NCBI GenBank assembly: GCA_964468725.1
Contig: CAYXVU010000017.1
Location: 1 to 43,752, forward strand
DNA from: CAYXVU01 sp964468725
GTDB lineage: Bacteria; Acidobacteriota; Blastocatellia; UBA7656
Length of the DNA: 43,752 nt
Direction: 5' to 3'
The position numbers and the translations under genes were made by a program. The notes beneath the pieces were generated by a model, which made no database searches, was not told the DNA's origin, and was given only the letters and a program-made list of their open reading frames with translations. This document shows, in pieces, positions 1 to 8,895 of the stretch (the first letter of the stretch is position 1; every line of letters begins with the position of its first letter).

Positions 1-123
1 TTTGCGAGCAGATCGAAGCAATCCAGAATTGAAATTGATCTCGTAAGAGTTCGCTGAAGCTCACTGACTCTGATCCGATGGAAGGTTTTATTGGGCCGCA
101 AACGGCTCAAGAGAGAGTTTTGT

Positions 124-2292
124 ATGAAGATAATAAAGAGACTCCAAGTTTACAGCGCTTTGCTTTTCACGCTCAGCTGGTCAGCCCCAACCCTCATGGC
201 TCAAACGACTGACCCGCCACACATCATATCCGCGCCGCTTGCCCGCTTGACTACTATCTACAGAGATCATTACGGCGTGCCGCACATTTATGGCGCAACA
301 GACGCGAGTTGCGTATTCGGCCTCGCCTACGCACAAGCAGAAGACAATTTCGAGCAGCTTGAAGACAACTACATCCGTGCCATTGGCCGGGCGGCTGAAA
401 TCTATGGCGCAGAGAGCTTGAACGACGACTTGCACGTCCGACAGTTTGAAGTGGTTCACTATGCAAAAGCCGAATACGATAATTCACCCCTGCCGTTTCG
501 CCGTTTGATTGACGCATACTGTGAGGGGCTCAACTACTTTCTGGCGCGCCATTCACAGGTCAAGCCCAAATTGATTACGCGCTTTGAACCTTGGCATCTA
601 CTGGCCGCTGGCAGCGTCGTTCCATGGGTTTTTAATGAGGGGTATGTGAAATTTGAAGAGGGAGAGATGCAGAAAGCCGTGCGGGAATCGCCAAAAGGGT
701 CGAACGCTTGGGCGATCAGCCCGCGCAGGAGCGCATCTGGTCACGCTATCCTCTTTAGCAATCCGCACGTCTACTTTTTCGGGCAGGAACAATTATACGA
801 ATCGCACCTACACAGCGAGGAGGGCTGGAACTTTTCCGGCGAAGGGTGGTTAGGCGCGCCCTTCCCAATTGCCGGTCACAATGACCATCTAGGTTGGGCG
901 CATACGACGAATTATGCAGATTACTATGACCTTTACCGAGAGACCTTTGATGACCCGAAAACCTCCCTTGCCTACCGCTATGGGAAAGGCTATCGCACAG
1001 CAACCGAGTGGACGGAAACTATCAAAATCAAAACCGACAACAGAATCGAAGAGAGAGAGTTTCGGCTTCGTAAAACGCATCATGGCCCGATTGTTGCCGA
1101 GAGGGAGGGGAAACAGATTGCTCTGAATATCGCGACGGCTGCGTCAGGCGGCTTTTATCAACAGATTTACCAAATGAGCAAGTCGCGTTCCTTGAAAGAG
1201 TTCAAAGCTGCGCTCTCGCACCTCGCATTGACCAACTATAACACTATCTATGCCGACCGCGAGGGGAACATCTTTTACGTTTATAGTGGCACCATACCGC
1301 GCCGTTCGACGAAGTTCGACTGGTCGAATCCGGTTGACGGCAGCAATCCCGAAACCGAATGGCAGGGCTACCACAGGCTCGAAGAACTGCCGCAGGTGCT
1401 CAATCCCAAGAGCGGCTTTGTGCAAAATTGCAACTCAAGCCCTTTCGCAACCACCAGCGGTGAGAATCCCCGAAAGGCAGACTACCCTAGGTACATGATC
1501 TTCGAGACCGATACCCCGCGCTCACGCGTTTCGCGCCGGATTCTGTCGAGCAAAGAGAGATTCACCTTCGATGACATAGAACGTCTAGCCTTTGACACGC
1601 GCGTTTATGAAGCCGAAACAGAGATTCCGCTGCTGGTTGCTGAATGGGAGGCGTTGAAGAAAAGAGATGCCGCGCGCGCCGAACGACTCCGCCCGGTTAT
1701 TATGCAACTCAGCGCTTGGAATCAGATCAGCACGATTGAATCAACAGCGATGACGCTCTTCTCTTTCTATCACAGCAATGTCTATAGACAGTGGTGGTAT
1801 CAACCGCCCTATTTCTTTCCCTTCGCGCCGGTCAAGATTGAGCAAGGGGCGCGGATAAATGGGCTAGAGAAAGCGACAGAAGATTTGGAAAGAGATTGGG
1901 GAACCTGGCAGGTTGCTTGGGGCGAGCTCACCAGATTACAGCGACCCGATGCGAGCGGAGACGCTCCATTTGACGATGCCAAACCGAGCTTCGCCATCGC
2001 AGGCGGTCAAGCCCACCAATTAGGCATGGTCTGGTTTTTCGGGCGCAGGGTGAAGGCTGAGAAGCGGCGCTATGGCACCTTAGGCCATTCATACGTCAGC
2101 ATCATCGAGATGAATCCGCAGATGAAGACCCGTTCCGTGATGGTGTTCGGCCAAAGCGGCGACCCGCAATCGCCCCACTATTTCGATCAGGCTCCACTCT
2201 ATGCTCAAGGCAAAATGAAACCTGCCTGGTTCTCACTCGAAGAGATAAAAGCCAATCTCGAACGCACATACCATCCCGGCGATGAACCCTGA
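124..2292 (+). CDS. Secreted penicillin acylase family protein (Ntn hydrolase)
   Basis: This is a 722-aa precursor of the penicillin amidase / acyl-homoserine-lactone acylase family, which hydrolyses amide bonds with an N-terminal serine nucleophile freed by autocleavage. The ATG at 124 is chosen over a TTG at 91 because it follows a purine-rich GAGAG stretch and directly starts a signal peptide (basic MKIIKR, hydrophobic core, end near LMAQ), so the product should be periplasmic or secreted. The maturation site is visible as GSNAWAIS, with the presumed nucleophile at Ser193. A GHNDHLGWAHT segment downstream fits the family's conserved beta-chain core. The length suits an alpha-spacer-beta precursor. 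The substrate (beta-lactam, acyl-homoserine lactone, other N-acyl amide) cannot be read from sequence. It stands alone on the plus strand, facing the end of the minus-strand pyr operon. Confidence 0.88.
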   Translation: MKIIKRLQVYSALLFTLSWSAPTLMAQTTDPPHIISAPLARLTTIYRDHYGVPHIYGATDASCVFGLAYAQAEDNFEQLEDNYIRAIGRAAEIYGAESLNDDLHVRQFEVVHYAKAEYDNSPLPFRRLIDAYCEGLNYFLARHSQVKPKLITRFEPWHLLAAGSVVPWVFNEGYVKFEEGEMQKAVRESPKGSNAWAISPRRSASGHAILFSNPHVYFFGQEQLYESHLHSEEGWNFSGEGWLGAPFPIAGHNDHLGWAHTTNYADYYDLYRETFDDPKTSLAYRYGKGYRTATEWTETIKIKTDNRIEEREFRLRKTHHGPIVAEREGKQIALNIATAASGGFYQQIYQMSKSRSLKEFKAALSHLALTNYNTIYADREGNIFYVYSGTIPRRSTKFDWSNPVDGSNPETEWQGYHRLEELPQVLNPKSGFVQNCNSSPFATTSGENPRKADYPRYMIFETDTPRSRVSRRILSSKERFTFDDIERLAFDTRVYEAETEIPLLVAEWEALKKRDAARAERLRPVIMQLSAWNQISTIESTAMTLFSFYHSNVYRQWWYQPPYFFPFAPVKIEQGARINGLEKATEDLERDWGTWQVAWGELTRLQRPDASGDAPFDDAKPSFAIAGGQAHQLGMVWFFGRRVKAEKRRYGTLGHSYVSIIEMNPQMKTRSVMVFGQSGDPQSPHYFDQAPLYAQGKMKPAWFSLEEIKANLERTYHPGDEP

Positions 2293-2449
2293 GAGGATTG
2301 AAGGACTGGAAAGGGTTGCCGGATTCACCACTCAGAGGCGATGAAGAGAGGGACGAGGGATAAACGCAGGTTCGACGAAGGGCTGCGGACTTGATTGGTC
2401 GCCTTTCTGTTCAGCGGTACAATGCCAGGTTGGAATGAGGAAATCGGCA

Positions 2450-3724
2450 TCAGGCGCAAAAGACTCTCTTTCCGGCAATAAAGGTAGCGACGACTGCGCC
2501 GCGCAGCTTCCAACCAGCGAACGGCGTATTGCGGCTTCGAGACTTAAATCGTTGCGCCTCGACTTGCCATTCTCTGTCCGGGTCGAAGACGGTTACATCG
2601 GCAATCGCGCCCGCGCTTAGCGTCCCACAAGGCAATGAAAAGACCCGCGCAGCCCCTATCGTTAACATCTCGACGAGGCGCGCAAGCGAAATACCTTGTT
2701 GATGATGCAGCAGGGTGAGCGCGACTCCCAACGCCGTTTCCAAACCAATCACACCAAATGGCGCGTGATCGTATTCCAACATCTTCTCATCTGTGTGATG
2801 CGGAGCATGATCGGTCGCAATGGCGTCTATCGTGCCGTCGCCCACACCTTCGATGAGCGCTGCGCGGTCTTCCGCCGAACGCAGAGGCGGGTTCATCTTG
2901 GTGTTGGTATCAAATTCCGTAACCGCGGCATCCGTAAGCGCCAGATGATGCGGAGTGACTTCGCAGGTGACCCGAAGGCCGCGTCGCTTGGCTGCGCGAA
3001 CCATCTCAACCGCGCCTTTCGTCGAGATGTGCGCGATGTGAATGTGCGCGCCGGTCAATTCAGCCAGACAGATGTCGCGATGAACATGACTGTCTTCGGC
3101 CAGACAACACATGCCGCGCAAGCCGAGCAGAGTCGAATAACGACCTTCATGCATCACCCCGCCCGCCGAAAGTTGTAAGTCCTGACAATGATCGGCGACT
3201 ACTAACCCGTGATCGCGCGCGTATTCCATCGCGTGGCGCATGACTTGCGAATTCATCACCGGACGACCGTCATCAGTGACGGCGACTGCGCCCGCCGATT
3301 TCATCTCGGCCATCTCGGCCAGTTCTTCGCCTGCCGAGCCGCGCGTAATTGCGCCGACAGGGTAGACTGTCGCTAGCCCCGCTTCGCGGGCTTTTTCGAT
3401 GATAAACCGCGTGATCGAAGCATTGTCATTGACCGGCTTGGTATTGGGCATGGCACAGATCGAAGTGAAGCCACCGGCGACGGCAGCCGCACAACCGCTG
3501 GCAATCGTCTCTTTATACTCTTCGCCCGGCTCGCGCAGATGGACGTGCAGGTCGACAAAACCGGGCGCAACGATGCAGCCCTCAGCCTCGAAAATTTCGG
3601 CTCCGTCCGCCCGCAAGTCTGCGCCGACCTGCGCTATGCGGCCATCTTCGATGAGCAAGTCGGCAAGCTCGTCAACTTGGTTTGCCGGATCAATGATTCT
3701 GCCGTTTTTAATGACCAATTTCAT
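2450..3724 (-). CDS. pyrC: Dihydroorotase (class I)
   Basis: This 424-aa cytoplasmic enzyme cyclises N-carbamoyl-L-aspartate to dihydroorotate, the third step of pyrimidine synthesis. The amidohydrolase metal site is readable: DLHVHLREPG with His60 and His62, TDDGRP at 150-155 with the bridging or metal-binding Asp expected in class I enzymes, His179 in VADHC, His232 in IAHIS, and the catalytic Asp305 in ATDHAPHH. GLETALG follows, as usual in the family. The length is normal for bacterial class I dihydroorotase. Its ATG overlaps the stop of pyrB (ATGA), so the two are translationally coupled. Class I enzymes such as that of Aquifex associate with aspartate carbamoyltransferase, which fits the gene pairing. 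No terminator is evident in the 157 bp beyond the stop. Confidence 0.96.
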   Translation of the reverse strand: MKLVIKNGRIIDPANQVDELADLLIEDGRIAQVGADLRADGAEIFEAEGCIVAPGFVDLHVHLREPGEEYKETIASGCAAAVAGGFTSICAMPNTKPVNDNASITRFIIEKAREAGLATVYPVGAITRGSAGEELAEMAEMKSAGAVAVTDDGRPVMNSQVMRHAMEYARDHGLVVADHCQDLQLSAGGVMHEGRYSTLLGLRGMCCLAEDSHVHRDICLAELTGAHIHIAHISTKGAVEMVRAAKRRGLRVTCEVTPHHLALTDAAVTEFDTNTKMNPPLRSAEDRAALIEGVGDGTIDAIATDHAPHHTDEKMLEYDHAPFGVIGLETALGVALTLLHHQQGISLARLVEMLTIGAARVFSLPCGTLSAGAIADVTVFDPDREWQVEAQRFKSRSRNTPFAGWKLRGAVVATFIAGKRVFCA

Positions 3725-4671
3725 TCGCTGCTTTCGCCTCTGCCGACTAATAGAAAGAGAATTGCCATGCGCACGGCAACGCCGTTGGTTACTTGATCGA
3801 GGATCAACGAACGCACGCCGTCTATGAGCTCGCTGCTGATCTCGACGCCGCGATTGACCGGCCCCGGATGCATAACGAGGGCATCGGTTGCCGCCATCTC
3901 CAATCGCCTCATCGTCAGCCCATACTGAATCGAATACTCTTTGAGCGAAGGGAAGAACGCATCATTCATGCGCTCGCGCTGAATCCTAAGCATCATCACT
4001 ACATCGGCTCCGGCAATCGCATCTTCCAGATGGTCGCACACGGTTAGCGAGCCTTCTGCATCACCGATGAGAGCCGCGTAATCAGGCGGAATCAGGGTGC
4101 GCGGCCCGGCGATGCGCACATGAGCGCCGAGTTTGGTCAGCAGATGGACATTCGAGCGTGCGACGCGACTATGGGTAATGTCGCCGATGATGGCAATGTG
4201 TAATCCGCCGATCCGACCTTTGCGTTCGCGTATGGTATAAGCGTCCAGAAGCGCTTGTGTCGGATGTTCGTGCGCGCCATCGCCACCGTTGATGATGGCA
4301 GCTTCGACCAGGCGCGCCAATTGATGCGGCACTCCCGAAGAAGGATGACGAATGACGATGGCATCGGGAGCCATCGCTTGCAGATTGCGCGCCGTGTCTA
4401 TCAAGGTTTCGCCTTTGGTGACCGAAGAAGAGGAAGCCGAGATGTTGATGGCATCGGCGGAGAGCCGCTTGGCGGCAATCTCGAATGACGTGCGCGTGCG
4501 AGTTGAGGATTCGAAAAAGAGATTGATGATCGTCTTGCCGCGCAGCGTCGGAACCTTTTTGATTGAACGAGTGGAGACTTCTTTGAATGATTCGGTTGTA
4601 TCGAGGATGGTTTCGATTTCCTCGGGTGCGAGGTCGCGGATGCCAAGAAGGTCTTTACGCGTAAATGCCAC
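3721..4671 (-). CDS. pyrB: Aspartate carbamoyltransferase catalytic subunit
   Basis: This 316-aa enzyme transfers the carbamoyl group from carbamoyl phosphate to L-aspartate, the committed step of pyrimidine synthesis. The carbamoyl-phosphate loop SSTRTR lies at residues 55-60 and the HPTQALLD motif around 136-143. MHPGPVNRG near the C-terminus is the aspartate-side signature. The start is a GTG with no clear Shine-Dalgarno sequence. The frame is closed upstream by a stop near 4710, and no ATG gives the full N-terminus. No pyrI regulatory subunit is adjacent. The gene lies downstream of pyrR, separated by a 7-nt-period repeat, and overlaps pyrC by 4 nt. Confidence 0.96.
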   Translation of the reverse strand: MAFTRKDLLGIRDLAPEEIETILDTTESFKEVSTRSIKKVPTLRGKTIINLFFESSTRTRTSFEIAAKRLSADAINISASSSSVTKGETLIDTARNLQAMAPDAIVIRHPSSGVPHQLARLVEAAIINGGDGAHEHPTQALLDAYTIRERKGRIGGLHIAIIGDITHSRVARSNVHLLTKLGAHVRIAGPRTLIPPDYAALIGDAEGSLTVCDHLEDAIAGADVVMMLRIQRERMNDAFFPSLKEYSIQYGLTMRRLEMAATDALVMHPGPVNRGVEISSELIDGVRSLILDQVTNGVAVRMAILFLLVGRGESSE

Positions 4672-4748
4672 GTTATCAGTTGTCCATCGTCCGTTGTCGG
4701 TTGCCGCTCATTAAAAACAAGGGACAACGGGCGCCTGACAACGGATGC
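4672..4748 (+). repeat. Heptad tandem repeat with inverted arms, pyrR-pyrB gap
   Basis: Almost the whole pyrR-pyrB gap reads in a 7-nt period. From 4672 come GTTATCA, GTTGTCC, ATCGTCC, GTTGTCG and GTTGCCG. After a short A-rich centre the complementary register appears (GGGACAA, then CTGACAA). The arms are inverted (GTTGTC against GACAAC), so a hairpin can form on either strand. On the pyr mRNA (minus) it would sit directly in front of the pyrB GTG start. Whether it attenuates, stabilises the message or is a selfish short repeat is unknown. Confidence 0.7.
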
Positions 4749-4751
4749 CTA

Positions 4752-5297
4752 TCACTCTTTTTCAACGACGATGACCTGCTCTTCTTCATCGTAATCCGCC
4801 AGCATCACTTTGACGATTTCCGCCTCGCTGGTCTGCACATACTTGCCAACGTAATCGGCTTGGATGGGCAATTCGCGGTGGCCGCGATCAATCAATACGG
4901 CAAGCTCGACTCGATGAGGGCGTCCGAAATCAATCAACTCATCGAGCGCCGCGCGCACCGTGCGCCCCGTGTAGAGCACATCATCAATCAAGACGATGGA
5001 TTTGCCGGTGACGTTGGCGGGAATCTCTGTGCGGTTGACGACCGGACGCGGCCCGACGGTTGAGAGATCATCACGATAGAGCGTGATGTCGAGTTGCCCT
5101 GTGGGCGGGCGCACACCTTCGAACTGTTCAATCTTTTCTGCAAGGCGTTGCGCCAGCGGGACGCCGCGCCGACGAATGCCGACGAGAAGCAAATCTTTCG
5201 TGCCATCGTTTTGCTCAACGATTTGCGATGCCAGACGCGAGAGAGCGCGGCTGATGCCTGCGGCATCCATGATTTCTCGTTTGAGTTTGAGTTCCAT
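4752..5297 (-). CDS. pyrR: Bifunctional pyr operon regulator / uracil phosphoribosyltransferase
   Basis: PyrR binds pyr mRNA in a UMP/PRPP-responsive way in many bacteria and has weak uracil phosphoribosyltransferase activity. The PRPP-binding loop IVLIDDVLYTGRT lies at residues 101-113. The N-terminus MELKLKREIMDAAGISRAL and the segment LVGIRRRGVPLA (38-49) match the family. I place the start at 5297 (181 aa, the usual PyrR length). An ATG 75 nt further upstream (5372) would add 25 residues unlike the family, and neither start has a good Shine-Dalgarno sequence. It is the first gene of pyrR-pyrB-pyrC. I could not find the classical PyrR-binding anti-antiterminator loop upstream, so regulation may use another mechanism or PyrR may act only as an enzyme. 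Confidence 0.93.
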   Translation of the reverse strand: MELKLKREIMDAAGISRALSRLASQIVEQNDGTKDLLLVGIRRRGVPLAQRLAEKIEQFEGVRPPTGQLDITLYRDDLSTVGPRPVVNRTEIPANVTGKSIVLIDDVLYTGRTVRAALDELIDFGRPHRVELAVLIDRGHRELPIQADYVGKYVQTSEAEIVKVMLADYDEEEQVIVVEKE

Positions 5298-6403
5298 CGC
5301 TAAACCATCGGCCACAAAGTCGCGCAGAATATAGCACGCGGGCTGAGGAGTCTCAAGCACAACGACTGACATGGAGATGAATGAGCGGGCGTTCCACCGA
5401 GTAGGGCTAGATGAGACAGGCTCTCGATCTTGCGAATCGGGGAAGACCAGCTAAGCAATCTCGCCAGCAAAATCGGTTAGGGACACTCCTGCTCTATCTA
5501 AGTCCACGAGGTCATACATGAACATTGCCTCATAAATTAGAGGCTTGACTGCAAATCGAAAAGGACGATAATGGAAACGCATTGGGTTCGGAGAAGTTGA
5601 CATCGTAGGAGCTGTCGCCTCAGATTACCTGAAACCTATCGCCAACCGAATGATTTCTGAACCCAGTACAAATAGAGAAGTTTCGTTGGAATGTTGATAT
5701 TGGAACTCGATCGCTATAGAGCGCTTGACGATAGCAGTCAAACGAATGAGGTCTTCCCCTCCGAAACGTTCGATTGCTTGAATTTATTCTGAGTTGGGAA
5801 GCCGACATGAACGAATTTGCGAATCATCCATATCCTCCTCCTTATATGGTTGGTCGTAATCTCTGCGGCTGTTCACCGTTTTTCCGCTTTGCGGACAATC
5901 TTTATCCCATCCTACCCACTATCCCCAACGCCCTCAGAGGCAGGGTCAACACGAACCCTTCTGGCGGCCCAGGCTTACGAGCCAGTGTCAACGTAACACT
6001 GGAAAAGGCTGTTCCGATAGTAGCTCTATTGGCAAGTTTTACTGCGGCGAGGCAGCTTTCGAGAGAAAAAAGAAGCTAGTTTGTGAAGCACTGATCAACC
6101 GGGCTCCGTCAAATATCGCGTAACAGTGCTTTAGGAGGTGCGGCCAGTTGAGCCGCGCGCCTTTCGAGAGATGCCGTTTCTGCAAGGATCATTGTCCTTG
6201 CGGTCCACCACATTCGGCACCAATCTCTCCGCTGAATCGCTTTGTGCTGTAGCTCGTTTGGCTGCACTACGAAGCGAGGCGGGAAAATAGTCCCCTAAAC
6301 GTCAGCCTCTGTAGGTCTCCAAGTCAGGAAATCCACGACTACCGTCTGGGCGACTGTACGCTAAACAAGGTTGTGTAGGACAGCCATCACAGATGATTCA
6401 GCC
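5298..6403. other. Gene-poor 1.1-kb stretch
   Basis: No convincing gene was found on either strand. Open frames here are short, lack ribosome sites and have unlikely composition (see the rejected frame at 5774-6079). The stretch looks less GC-rich than its neighbours. Small perfect inverted repeats are present: CCAGTGT/ACACTGG at 5982-6002 with a 7-nt loop, and GCAAGG/CCTTGC at 6182-6201 with an 8-nt loop. Neither is followed by a T-run. The stretch must contain the divergent promoters for pyrR (minus) and the 6404 kinase operon (plus), but no clear -35/-10 pair was seen. Confidence 0.5.
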
Positions 6404-8446
6404 ATGAGTGGATCAGCGAACATTGAAATAAAGCGGATTGATCGTTACCGACTCTTCGCCAACCTTGAGGGCGCTTTCGTGATTTTGGTTGCCAGCCTGG
6501 CTCTCTGTGGTTGGGCATTCAATGTGCAGGCACTTATCCGCCTGATTCCCGGAGCTGCGCCGCTGAAACCGATGACGGCGCTGTGCTTCGCTTTAGCCGG
6601 AACGGCGCTGTTGTTGTTGGGTGCGGCGAGTCGTACCGTCTCCGCATCACTTGCCGAATCGCGCCGCCGGATGGCGGCGCGGAGTTGCAGTCTGGTCGTG
6701 CTCATCATCAGCGTGTTGATCCTAGTCGAGTACATCACCAATCTCAATTTCGGCTTCGACCGCTTGCTCTTCCCGAACGCGTTGTCGGTCATTGAGCAAA
6801 CCCACCCTGAACCTCTGTCGTGGAGCACGAATCTGGGCTTTCTCTTGCTCAGCATCGCTCTTCTGTGGCAGGCGACTCCGGCCAAACGCTATGGATACCT
6901 TGATCAATTTCTGGCGTTGGCCCTCATCCTCCTGTGTGGGTTAGTGTTGGAGGGTTATCTCTTCAGCGTCGAGGCCGTTCACTATCTGGCTATCTACTCC
7001 TCAAAAGCCATTCATACGGTGTTGCTCTTCCTCCTACTCGGAGTCGGCCTGCTGCACCGCCGCCCGGAGGTTGGGGTGATGGCGGTGATAAGCAGTTCGG
7101 CCACAGGCGGTGTGGTAGCGCGTCGTTTTCTGCCCTTGGTCATCTTTTTGCCCATCGTCGCCGGTTGGCTCCGTTGGCAAGGTGAGCGCTTGAAATGGTA
7201 TGACACATCATTTGGTGTCGCCCTCTTTGCGACCACCAGCATCCTCATTTTGGGCATGATGGTTTGGTTTAGCGCCTGGCAGTTAAATCACACGGACAGC
7301 GCGCGGCGGCGCGCGGTTGCAGCGCTGCAAGAGAGTGAAAACCGTCTGTTCGGCATCATCAATTCGGCGATGGATGGCATCATTACCATTGACCAACAGC
7401 AGCGTATCAGGCTCTTCAATCCCGCAGCCGAGCGACTCTTCGGCTACTCGGCAAATGAGGTTATCGGGCAGACGCTCGACCGCCTACTGCCCGAACGCTT
7501 CTACGCCGCGCACTCGGAACACATTCGCGCCTTTGGTCTAACGTCAGCGACCTCCAGACACATGGGAGAGGGCGGCGCTATTTACGGACGGCGTGCCAAC
7601 GGCAAAGAGTTCCCTATGGAGGCTTCAATTTCGCAAGTCGAAGTCGGGGGGCGAAAACTCTTCACCGTCATTCTGCGCGACATCACCGAACGCAAACGTA
7701 CGGAAGGGGAGTTGCGCCGCTACACAGAGGATTTGGCGCGTTCCAATCAAGACCTTGAACAATTCGCCTATGTCGCTTCGCATGATTTGCAGGAGCCGCT
7801 GCGCGCCGTCGCTGGCAGTGTGCAACTCTTGCAGCGTCGCTATGAAGGACAACTGGATGCCCGCGCCGACCAATTTATCGCTCATGCGGTTGACGGTGCG
7901 CGGCGCATGCAAACGTTGATCGAAGATTTATTGACCTTCTCGCGCATCGAAAACAGAGGCGGGCAGTTACAAAGCGTGACGAGCATCAGCACCCTCGAAA
8001 CGGCGCTGGCCAACCTGGCAGTGGCCATCAAAGAAAGCCAGGCGCAGATTACTCATGACCCGTTGCCGACGGTCATTGCCGACCCGACGCAACTGGCTCT
8101 GCTCTTTCAAAATTTGATCGGCAATGCCATCAAGTTTCGCCGCGAAATGCCGCGCATTCACATCAGCGCCTGGCGGCAAGTTGACCGTTGGGTCTTTGCG
8201 GTTCGCGATAATGGCATTGGCATCGAGGCGCAATACTTCGAACGCATCTTCGGTATCTTTCAACGTTTACACACCCGCACGGAATACGCGGGAACGGGCA
8301 TCGGTCTGGCAATCTGCAAACGCATTATCGCGCGTCACGGCGGGGAGTTGTGGGTCGAATCCCTGCTCGGCGAAGGCGCGACGTTTTCGTTCAGTTTGCC
8401 CGACGATCCGCACCTCCACCACCTACAAGAAGAGAGGCCATTATGA
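6404..8446 (+). CDS. Membrane PAS sensor histidine kinase (8 TM, phytochrome-type kinase core)
   Basis: This is a 680-aa inner-membrane sensor kinase. The first ~300 residues contain eight hydrophobic segments with almost no periplasmic domain, suggesting sensing in or near the membrane. A single PAS domain follows (about 305-430, with IINSAMDGIITID and LFNPAAERLFG). The kinase core comes next: phosphoacceptor His460 in YVASHDLQEPLR, N-box LIGNAIKF, G1 DNGIGIE and G2 GTGIGLAICK. The HDLQEP H-box and the FGIFQRLH segment resemble cyanobacterial phytochrome Cph1-type kinases, whose partner is an Rcp1-like receiver, and exactly such a receiver is the next gene, overlapping by ATGA. The ATG at 6404 is preferred over a TTG at 6371, but its ribosome site is weak. 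The signal sensed is unknown. Confidence 0.88.
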   Translation: MSGSANIEIKRIDRYRLFANLEGAFVILVASLALCGWAFNVQALIRLIPGAAPLKPMTALCFALAGTALLLLGAASRTVSASLAESRRRMAARSCSLVVLIISVLILVEYITNLNFGFDRLLFPNALSVIEQTHPEPLSWSTNLGFLLLSIALLWQATPAKRYGYLDQFLALALILLCGLVLEGYLFSVEAVHYLAIYSSKAIHTVLLFLLLGVGLLHRRPEVGVMAVISSSATGGVVARRFLPLVIFLPIVAGWLRWQGERLKWYDTSFGVALFATTSILILGMMVWFSAWQLNHTDSARRRAVAALQESENRLFGIINSAMDGIITIDQQQRIRLFNPAAERLFGYSANEVIGQTLDRLLPERFYAAHSEHIRAFGLTSATSRHMGEGGAIYGRRANGKEFPMEASISQVEVGGRKLFTVILRDITERKRTEGELRRYTEDLARSNQDLEQFAYVASHDLQEPLRAVAGSVQLLQRRYEGQLDARADQFIAHAVDGARRMQTLIEDLLTFSRIENRGGQLQSVTSISTLETALANLAVAIKESQAQITHDPLPTVIADPTQLALLFQNLIGNAIKFRREMPRIHISAWRQVDRWVFAVRDNGIGIEAQYFERIFGIFQRLHTRTEYAGTGIGLAICKRIIARHGGELWVESLLGEGATFSFSLPDDPHLHHLQEERPL

Positions 8447-8895
8447 CCGGTAACCTGACCTATCGTACCATCGAAATTCTCCTTGTTGAGGACAGTCCGA
8501 CCGACGCGCTGTTGACTCAAGAAGCGCTCGATCAGTCGCAGGTACGCAACCGCCTGCATCTGGTTGAAAACGGCGTCGAGGCGCTCTCCTTTTTACGCCG
8601 AGAGGGGAAATATGCCGGGCTGCCGCGCCCTGACATTATCCTGTTGGATTTGAATCTTCCGAAGAAGGGCGGCCTCGAAGTCCTTGAGGAGATCAAAAAA
8701 GACGAAGAACTGCGCCTCATCCCGGTCGTCATCCTCAGCACTTCGAGAGCGCAGGATGATGTCTTAAAAGCCTATGGCCTGAATGCCAATTGTTACGTCG
8801 TCAAATCGGTTGACTTTGCAGAGTTCACGCACATCCTGCGTTCGCTGCGCGAGTTCTGGTTCGATGTCGTCACCTTACCTCCGGTACTGGTATGA
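8443..8895 (+). CDS. Rcp1-like single-domain response regulator
   Basis: This is a 150-aa stand-alone receiver. It has the acidic pair in ILLVEDSPTDA, the phosphoacceptor in IILLDLNLPKKGG, Thr/Ser in VILSTSR and Lys in YVVKSVD. The long insert after the first helix (LRREGKYAGLPRPD) and the aromatic-rich C-terminus (LREFWFDVV) are typical of the Rcp1 family, which pairs with phytochrome-like kinases and has no DNA-binding output. The ATG at 8443 follows an AGAGAGG ribosome site and overlaps the upstream kinase stop. Its own stop overlaps the start of the next kinase. It probably carries phosphate between the two kinases (inference). Confidence 0.93.
   Translation: MTGNLTYRTIEILLVEDSPTDALLTQEALDQSQVRNRLHLVENGVEALSFLRREGKYAGLPRPDIILLDLNLPKKGGLEVLEEIKKDEELRLIPVVILSTSRAQDDVLKAYGLNANCYVVKSVDFAEFTHILRSLREFWFDVVTLPPVLV

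Noticed and set aside
5774..6079. 101-codon open frame on the plus strand
   Set aside because: No ribosome site, no recognisable domain, unlikely residue pattern, and it crosses an inverted repeat; treated as chance.
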